Source of the DNA: JALZCH01 sp036387315
GTDB lineage: Bacteria > Acidobacteriota > Blastocatellia > Pyrinomonadales > Pyrinomonadaceae
Assembly: GCA_036387315.1 (NCBI GenBank)
Contig: DASVTY010000165.1
Span: 1 to 64,000, forward strand
Reading direction: 5' to 3'
Length of the DNA stretch: 64,000 nucleotides
Shown: positions 58,549 to 64,000 of the stretch, in pieces
Position numbering within the stretch: the first letter of the stretch is position 1
Layout: every line of letters begins with the position of its first letter
Notes under the pieces: generated by a model
Seen by the model: only the letters and a program-made list of their open reading frames with translations
What the model was told of the DNA's origin: nothing
Databases searched by the model: none
Translations under genes and position numbers: made by a program

Positions 58549-59199
58549 ATGGGACTAGCAAAACCGAAATCTCTGATAACGGCAGAAGAATATCTCGCTT
58601 ATGAACGCGCGGCTGAAGACCGACACGAATATTGGAACGGTGAGATTTTCGAAATGGCTGGCGAAAGCTATAATCACGGCGTGATTTCTTCCAATCTAAC
58701 AATTGAATTGGGGATACGTTTGAAGAAGACGCCGTGCCGCGTCTTTAACAAAGATATGAAAATCCGTAGCGGTTCGGATATTGATCTGCACAAATCGCTC
58801 AAAGGATTTTTCTCTTACCCCGATGTTGTGATTGTTTGCGGCGCGGCGCGAATGCATGACAAAGTTAGAGATGTAATCTTAAATCCGAAAGTCGTCATTG
58901 AAGTTTTATCTCCGACAACTGAAAAATTCGATAGAGGCGAGAAGTTCATACGTTACCGGAATAACTTGCCGACTCTGACCGATTACGTTTTGGTGGCGCA
59001 GGATTATCCTTTGATTGACCATTTCCGACGCGGCGCGGAAGATAACGGCGAATGGATTTTCGCGCCCGTCAGCGGGCTTGAAGCAATCTGGAACTTAAAA
59101 AATCTCGAAATCAGCATTCCTCTAGCTGATGTTTATGACGGCATTGAATTTCCGGCGGAAGACGCGGAATCGGATTTTGACGAAGAAATTGGCGAATGA
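58549..59199 (+). CDS. Uma2 family endonuclease
   Basis: 216 residues from MGLAKPKSLITAEEYLAYER, with tgaggta as RBS. The family core is EDRHEYWNGEIFEMAGESYN, HGVISSNLTIELGIRL, YPDVVIVCG and PKVVIEVLSPTTEKFDRGEK, with catalytic Asp and E-x-L carboxylates of the PD-(D/E)XK fold. Its physiological role is unknown. Its TGA overlaps the mutS ATG by 4 nt, so both are co-translated. Confidence 0.93.
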   Translation: MGLAKPKSLITAEEYLAYERAAEDRHEYWNGEIFEMAGESYNHGVISSNLTIELGIRLKKTPCRVFNKDMKIRSGSDIDLHKSLKGFFSYPDVVIVCGAARMHDKVRDVILNPKVVIEVLSPTTEKFDRGEKFIRYRNNLPTLTDYVLVAQDYPLIDHFRRGAEDNGEWIFAPVSGLEAIWNLKNLEISIPLADVYDGIEFPAEDAESDFDEEIGE

Positions 59200-61772
59200 A
59201 AACCGAAACGCCGATTCGTCGGCAATATCTCGAAATCAAAAAACGTCACCGCGACGCGCTTCTGCTTTTTCGCATCGGCGATTTTTACGAAGCGTTTGAC
59301 GATGACGCCCGGCTGCTGGCGCGAGAATTGGACATCGTTTTGACTTCCAAACCGATGGGCAAAGACTTTCGCGTGCCGCTATCAGGAGTTCCGCATCATT
59401 CTCTCGAAAGACATCTTGCAACTTTAATAGCCAAAGGTCACCGCGTTGCAATCTGCGAGCAATTAACCGACGCGCCGATTAAAGGCGAAGACGGAAAACG
59501 CCTGATCGAGCGCGATGTCGTCCGCGTCGTGACGCCCGGCACGGTTCTCGAACCGGGACTTTTAAACAGCAAAACGAACAACTACATCGCCGCTTTTTGC
59601 ACCGACGGACGACGCGCCGGAATCGCCTATGCCGACGTGACGACGGGCGATTTTGCCGCGACCGAAATCGAAAACAATTACGCTTTGACCGAATTGCAGC
59701 GCATCGCTCCGGCAGAAATTTTACTGGCAAAAACCGAACACGAATTTTCAAATCAAGCGCTGCCCGGTTTCGTGACTGCGATTGATTCAAAGATTTTTGA
59801 ACCGGAAACGGCAAACAAGATTCTGCGGAAGCACTTCGCGTCAAAATCGCTTGTTCCTTTCGGTTTGGAAAATCAGCCGCTCGCGGCTTCGGCAGCCGCC
59901 GCCATCGTCTTTTATTTGCGCGAAACGCAAATTGCAGCCGCCGAGCAATTAACCAGATTGACGAGCTACGACGCCGGAAATTTTATGGTTCTGGACGCGC
60001 AAACCGTCCGCAGTCTGGAAATTTTTGAAAGCCAGTCGGAAGGGAAAAGTCTGCTTGCGGTTTTAGACCGAACCAAAACGCCGATGGGCGGCAGGCTGCT
60101 TCGACGCTGGCTCAGACAGCCTTTGATGAACGTTGCGGAAATCGTCAAAAGGCAGGAACACATCGCCTTTTTTAAAGAAAACAGGGAAGCGAGAATCGAG
60201 TTGTCGGCGGTTTTGGAAAATCTGCACGACATCGAGCGGATTATCGGGCGAACGCGCGCCAGTCTTTGTTCGGCAAACGAGCTGCTCGCTTTAAGCCGGA
60301 GCTTGCGGCAGATTCCGCGCGTTCGCGGAATTTTGCAAAAAGACTCGGCGCGGTTCGGCACAACGCTCGTTAATTTGCCGACGTGCGAGCAAACCGCGAA
60401 TTTAATCGAAAAAGCAATCTCCGATGAAGCGAGCGCGTCGGAGAAAATCGGAATTATCCGCGAAGGTTTTAACGACGAATTAGACCGGCTGCGAAAGCTC
60501 GTTAAAGACGGCAAAAACTATCTCGCCGATTTGGAATCGAGGGAACGGGCGCGGAGCGGAATCAAAAGTCTGCGCGTCACTTACAACAAAGTTTTCGGCT
60601 ATTTTATCGAAGTCTCGAAATCGAATCTGCATCTCGTTCCGGCAGATTACGTCCGCAAACAAACTCTGGTCAACGCCGAACGCTTTGTCACACTCGAACT
60701 TAAAGAATACGAATCACTCGTTTTAAATTCGCAGGAACGTCTTGCCGAATTGGAAAACAGCATTTTCCGCCAGGTCTGCCACGAAATCGGCAAAAATCGC
60801 CAGCAAATTTCTGCCGCCGCGCAAATTCTCGCTTATCTCGACACCGTTTGTTCGCTCGCCGAAGTCGCCGACAAATTCAATTACTGCAAACCGCACATCA
60901 ACGACACTTCGCTGCTCAGAATCAAAAACGGGCGTCATCCGGTCGTCGAGAAAACGATTGAAAACTTTGTCGCTAATGACGCCGCATTGGGCGGAAACGG
61001 CGCGCCGAACATTGCTTTAATTACGGGACCGAACGCATCGGGTAAATCAACTTATCTAAGGCAAATCGCGCTCGCCGTTTTAATGGCGCAAATCGGTTCT
61101 TTCGTTCCGGCGGAAGAAGCGGTCGTCGGATTAACCGATAGAATTTTTACGCGCATCGGGCTTTACGACCGCATCGGCGCGGGCGAATCAACGTTTATGA
61201 CCGAGATGGTCGAAACCGCAGAAATTCTGCATCATGCGACCGGGCGGAGTTTGATTTTACTCGATGAATTAGGGCGAGGAACTTCGACTTTCGACGGTTT
61301 AGCGGTGGCGCGTGCGGTCGTCGAATTTATTCATAATCATCCGAAACTGCAATCGCGGACAATTTTCGCAACGCATTATCACGAGCTTGCGGAGCTTGCC
61401 GACGTTTTGCCGCGTCTGGAAAATCTTCACGTCGAAATCGAAGAGCGCGGCGACGAACTGGAATTTTTGTACAAAGTTTCGCCCGGCGTCGCGCTCCGCA
61501 GTTACGGCGTTTACGCGGCGAAATTAGCCGGGCTGCCAAAACCCGTCGTGCGGCGCGCCGAACAGCTTTTGGGCGAATACGAAAAGGACGATTTGAAATC
61601 GAACATTTCGGATTTCAAATCTCAAAATTTGACCGAAACCGAAAGTGCTTTGCTCGAAATTGATTTGGACGGAATCTCGCCGGTCGAAGCCTTGATGAAA
61701 TTGTACGAATTGAAAAAACTTGCAGAAACCGGCAGAGCAAAAACTACAAGTCAAAAACGTTCAGCCGCATAA
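59196..61772 (+). CDS. mutS: DNA mismatch repair protein MutS
   Basis: Binds mismatches and recruits MutL using ATP. 858 residues, normal length. Domain I: RIGDFYEAFDDDARLLAREL with the mismatch-reading Phe-x-Glu. Connector and lever domains to about 580. The ATPase domain has GPNASGKSTYLRQIALAVLM, RIGAGESTFMTEMVETAEIL and LLDELGRGTSTFDGLAVARA. No mutL is in the window. Starts inside the end of a Uma2 gene. Confidence 0.98.
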   Translation: MKTETPIRRQYLEIKKRHRDALLLFRIGDFYEAFDDDARLLARELDIVLTSKPMGKDFRVPLSGVPHHSLERHLATLIAKGHRVAICEQLTDAPIKGEDGKRLIERDVVRVVTPGTVLEPGLLNSKTNNYIAAFCTDGRRAGIAYADVTTGDFAATEIENNYALTELQRIAPAEILLAKTEHEFSNQALPGFVTAIDSKIFEPETANKILRKHFASKSLVPFGLENQPLAASAAAAIVFYLRETQIAAAEQLTRLTSYDAGNFMVLDAQTVRSLEIFESQSEGKSLLAVLDRTKTPMGGRLLRRWLRQPLMNVAEIVKRQEHIAFFKENREARIELSAVLENLHDIERIIGRTRASLCSANELLALSRSLRQIPRVRGILQKDSARFGTTLVNLPTCEQTANLIEKAISDEASASEKIGIIREGFNDELDRLRKLVKDGKNYLADLESRERARSGIKSLRVTYNKVFGYFIEVSKSNLHLVPADYVRKQTLVNAERFVTLELKEYESLVLNSQERLAELENSIFRQVCHEIGKNRQQISAAAQILAYLDTVCSLAEVADKFNYCKPHINDTSLLRIKNGRHPVVEKTIENFVANDAALGGNGAPNIALITGPNASGKSTYLRQIALAVLMAQIGSFVPAEEAVVGLTDRIFTRIGLYDRIGAGESTFMTEMVETAEILHHATGRSLILLDELGRGTSTFDGLAVARAVVEFIHNHPKLQSRTIFATHYHELAELADVLPRLENLHVEIEERGDELEFLYKVSPGVALRSYGVYAAKLAGLPKPVVRRAEQLLGEYEKDDLKSNISDFKSQNLTETESALLEIDLDGISPVEALMKLYELKKLAETGRAKTTSQKRSAA

Positions 61773-61774
61773 AT

Positions 61775-61808
61775 AAAAAGTGCGGCGAAGCATCTCGCCG
61801 CACTTTTT
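61775..61808. terminator. Bidirectional terminator after mutS
   Basis: aaaaagtgcggcga (61775-61788) pairs perfectly with tcgccgcacttttt (61795-61808), 6-nt loop. It separates mutS from the convergent amidohydrolase. Confidence 0.9.
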
Positions 61809-61827
61809 ATTTAACTTGGAACAGCTT

Positions 61828-63216
61828 TTATTGAGACGCGGGTAATTTTCTGTCTTTAAATTGATCGAAAAGCTCTGTGTGCTTCGTGTTTAGAGGCATT
61901 TTTCGACCGTTGATGAAAAGATGCCGGATGTGCGTTCGCGGATCGAGAATGTCGCCGTCCGCGACGACAATGTTGGCGACTTTTCCGACTTCAAGAGAAC
62001 CCATTCGGTCGGCGATTCCCAAAATCTGCGCCGGGTAAAGCGTTACGCTTTTTAAGGCTTCCTCCGGCGTTAAACCGAAAGCGGCGGTCATTCCGGCTTG
62101 ATACGGGAGGTCACGCGCATTTGCGCCTTCGTCGCCCGAAGCAACGGCAAAGCGAACGCCCGCTCGTTGGAGCTTTGAAGCGTTTTCAAACAAAACATCA
62201 TAAGCGTCGTCTTCGCGCGCGGGCAATGACCAGATTCCGGTGATAATTACCGGAACATTTCTTTGTTTGAGCAAATCAGCCGCTCGCCAGGCGTCGTTGC
62301 CGCCCATCAAAATCATTTTTAATTTATTATCGTCGGCGAAACGAACGGCGTTGCGAATGTCAATCTCTCGATTCGCAATCATAATCACAGGCTTTTCGCC
62401 GCGCGCAAACGGGACGAGAGCCGCCAATCTCAAATCGGTTTTCGGTCGCGGCAAAGTTTTGTTTTGCGCGTAAGCGTCGTGCGCTTTGCCATAAGCCTCG
62501 GCGTCTTTGAGCATCCGGCGCAAATCGGTCAAACGCTGGTCGCGCGTGCGGATTGCTTCTTCAAAATTGGGCGCTTGACCGCCGAAACCGCCGCCGAAAC
62601 CGCCGCCAAAACCACCTGCTACGCGCGGAAAATCAATCACCAGCGCAAATGACGGATTGACCGCCATTTCAGCCTGCGTTGAGCCGATGAGATTGATAAT
62701 CGAAGCCTGCCCCGAAACGATTCCGCCTTGCGGCATCGTCAAAACTGTTGTCGTACCGTTCACCCGCGTGACCGGAATATGCGTCAGATGCGGATTTACG
62801 CCGACGATTGCGCGAGCGTTGGGATTCATATCGCCGACTTCGGCATCGTCGTCCGTGCCGGGCGCGCCGAGCGGAATTTCCATCAAACCCATATTCGTCG
62901 CCGCGTCAATCATTCCCGGAAACACCATCAAACCGCTACCGTCAATCGTTTCCGCACCGGCGGGCGCGTTAACGTTTGCGCCGACGGCGGCAATCCGCCC
63001 GTTTTGAATCAAGAGCGAGCCGTTTTCAACCGGCGCGCCGGAAACAGTCACAATCCGCGCGTTGCGAATCAAAAACGTCCCGGCTTGCCCGTTCTGATTT
63101 TGCTGCGACGGCGGCGACAACTGCGCGCTCACAGTGAACAGTGAACAGTGAACAGTGAACAGAAAAAACAGGAACAAAATTCCGTAATTCGTAATTCGTA
63201 ATTCGTAATTTTTCAT
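61828..63216 (-). CDS. Secreted amidohydrolase family protein with repeat-encoded signal peptide
   Basis: 462 residues. The amidohydrolase fold has ARIVTVSGAPVENGSLLIQN, GRIAAVGANVNAP, GLMVFPGMIDAATNMGLMEI and late motifs VASGDEGANARDLPYQAGMT and PAQILGIADRMGSLEVGKVA. The N-terminus (MKNYELRITNYGILFLFFLF, then TVHCSLFTVSA) works as a signal peptide but is coded by two heptamer arrays. A Gly/Phe-rich patch (GGFGGGFGGGFGG) sits near residue 203. The usual HxH metal motif is not plain. Overlaps the upstream amidohydrolase by 4 nt. Confidence 0.88.
   Translation of the reverse strand: MKNYELRITNYGILFLFFLFTVHCSLFTVSAQLSPPSQQNQNGQAGTFLIRNARIVTVSGAPVENGSLLIQNGRIAAVGANVNAPAGAETIDGSGLMVFPGMIDAATNMGLMEIPLGAPGTDDDAEVGDMNPNARAIVGVNPHLTHIPVTRVNGTTTVLTMPQGGIVSGQASIINLIGSTQAEMAVNPSFALVIDFPRVAGGFGGGFGGGFGGQAPNFEEAIRTRDQRLTDLRRMLKDAEAYGKAHDAYAQNKTLPRPKTDLRLAALVPFARGEKPVIMIANREIDIRNAVRFADDNKLKMILMGGNDAWRAADLLKQRNVPVIITGIWSLPAREDDAYDVLFENASKLQRAGVRFAVASGDEGANARDLPYQAGMTAAFGLTPEEALKSVTLYPAQILGIADRMGSLEVGKVANIVVADGDILDPRTHIRHLFINGRKMPLNTKHTELFDQFKDRKLPASQ
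63131..63211. repeat. Two adjoining heptamer arrays inside the amidohydrolase start
   Basis: First, tgaacag units at 63131-63162 (four and a half). Second, attcgta units at 63183-63211 (about four). They are different families, do not pair with each other, and together encode the N-terminal 30 or so residues of the minus-strand protein. The second unit also occurs in the rpsE-rpmD spacer. Confidence 0.88.
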
Positions 63217-64000
63217 TGGTTGTTTCCTCCGTCAATGTCATCGGCGTCGTCGAGGTCTGCTTTGACGCGCTCGCGCGGGACCGCGGGTTGCGTGGCGCGC
63301 GGGCTGGTCGAGGGACGATTGGCTTCGTCTCGTTCGAGCGTTTGTCGCTCGGCGTCGAGCGCGGCGCGGTTTTGCACATCCTGTTCGCGGTCGAAAAAGG
63401 TTTCGCCTTCGATCATCGTTCGCTCTACGCGCGCATAAGGGCTGAAAGGATGCGCCGTCCAGATTACGATGTCTGCGTCTTTGCCAACTTCGATTGAACC
63501 CGTTCGACTTCCGATTCCGAGCTGCGTCGCCGGATTAAGCGTTATCATTTTCAACGCTTCTTCTTCCGGCACGTCGCCGTATTTCATCGTTTTGGCGGCT
63601 TCGAGATTAAGGCGGCGGTGACGTTCGTTCGAGTCCGAGTTGATTGAAACACTGACGCCGTTTCGGTACAAAATCGCGGCGTTGTACGGAATCGCATCGA
63701 ACGCTTCGATTTTATAACCCCAATTATCAACAAAAATCGAAGCCGCCGCGCCATGCCGGGCGATTTCCGGCGCGATTTTGTAGGCTTCGAGACCGTGCTG
63801 CAAAGTTCTGACTTTGAAACCGAATTCATCAGCCAAATTGAGCAGCATCAAAAATTCGTCCGAGCGATAACCGTGCGAATGAACCAGACGCCTGCCCTCA
63901 AGAATTTCGACCAGCGGCTCAAGCTCGATGTCGCGGCGCGGCGCGGTCAGATTTTTATCGCGTTTCGATTTCTCCCGAAAATCGTCCCATTCGGCTTTGT
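63213..64000 (-). CDS. Amidohydrolase family protein, 3' part (gene continues past window end)
   Basis: At least 262 codons; the 5' end lies past 64000. The visible frame reads upstream as LVHSHGYRSDEFLMLLNLAD, so the gene is longer than the first Met at 63851. The His-x-His of LVHSHGY may be metal ligands. SVSINSDSNERHRRLNLEAA, ALKMITLNPATQLGIGSRTG and SIEVGKDADIVIWTAHPFSP are amidohydrolase end motifs. The tail is Arg/Asp-rich. Its stop TGA overlaps the next amidohydrolase's ATG: a coupled pair. Confidence 0.87.
   Translation of the reverse strand, partial: KAEWDDFREKSKRDKNLTAPRRDIELEPLVEILEGRRLVHSHGYRSDEFLMLLNLADEFGFKVRTLQHGLEAYKIAPEIARHGAAASIFVDNWGYKIEAFDAIPYNAAILYRNGVSVSINSDSNERHRRLNLEAAKTMKYGDVPEEEALKMITLNPATQLGIGSRTGSIEVGKDADIVIWTAHPFSPYARVERTMIEGETFFDREQDVQNRAALDAERQTLERDEANRPSTSPRATQPAVPRERVKADLDDADDIDGGNNQ

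Overview
The window looks like chromosomal DNA of an Acidobacteriota bacterium, most likely class Blastocatellia. This placement is inferred from the look of the proteins (dockerin/cohesin-like secreted proteins, a subtilase with GILVSD-type repeats, many secreted peptidases and amidohydrolases), a mid-range GC content and the repeat content. No rRNA or other marker fixes it.

1-20.5 kb: the end of tuf, then the S10, spc and alpha ribosomal operons in classical order (rpsJ, rplC, D, W, B, rpsS, rplV, rpsC, rplP, rpmC, rpsQ, rplN, X, E, rpsN, H, rplF, R, rpsE, rpmD, rplO, secY, adk, map, infA, rpmJ, rpsM, K, D, rpoA, rplQ), running into accB and accC. Spacers fall into two classes. Most are very short or overlapping. 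About sixteen are 70-170 nt long and carry an inverted-repeat element whose arms are tandem runs of a 7-nt unit (9-nt in one case). These are the most striking structures in the window. S17, L22 and S3 carry long lineage-specific extensions.

20.5-27.4 kb: folC and accD lie on the minus strand, tail to tail with accC. Next come a broken phosphodiesterase gene, a DUF305 plus LVIVD-repeat pair with foreign-looking codon use, and asnS. A gene-free stretch of about 600 bp with two terminator-like hairpins may encode small RNAs.

28-37.2 kb: a small unknown protein, a cohesin-domain lipoprotein, an AmgK/MurU-like sugar kinase and nucleotidyltransferase pair (peptidoglycan recycling), the hemA-hemC-hemD operon, an NlpC/P60-like protein and a DUF885 peptidase.

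37.3-49.1 kb: a secreted peptidase and surface-protein block. It holds a Tat-exported amidase, an M24 aminopeptidase, a beta-helix/dockerin/cohesin protein, a MacB-type permease, an FHA-like membrane-anchored trypsin-like protease, and a subtilase whose N-terminal region resembles an ATPase-dead ClpA/ClpB AAA+ module.

49.5-64 kb: a GGDEF-EAL protein, a YceH-like protein, an SPL-type radical SAM protein, a DUF423 membrane protein, an M14 carboxypeptidase followed by a possible Mrr-like nuclease, a Uma2 nuclease coupled to mutS, and two overlapping secreted amidohydrolases, the last cut by the window end. One of these two has a signal peptide encoded by heptamer repeats, and the MurU-like gene carries an in-frame heptamer array. 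The repeat family therefore also enters coding DNA.
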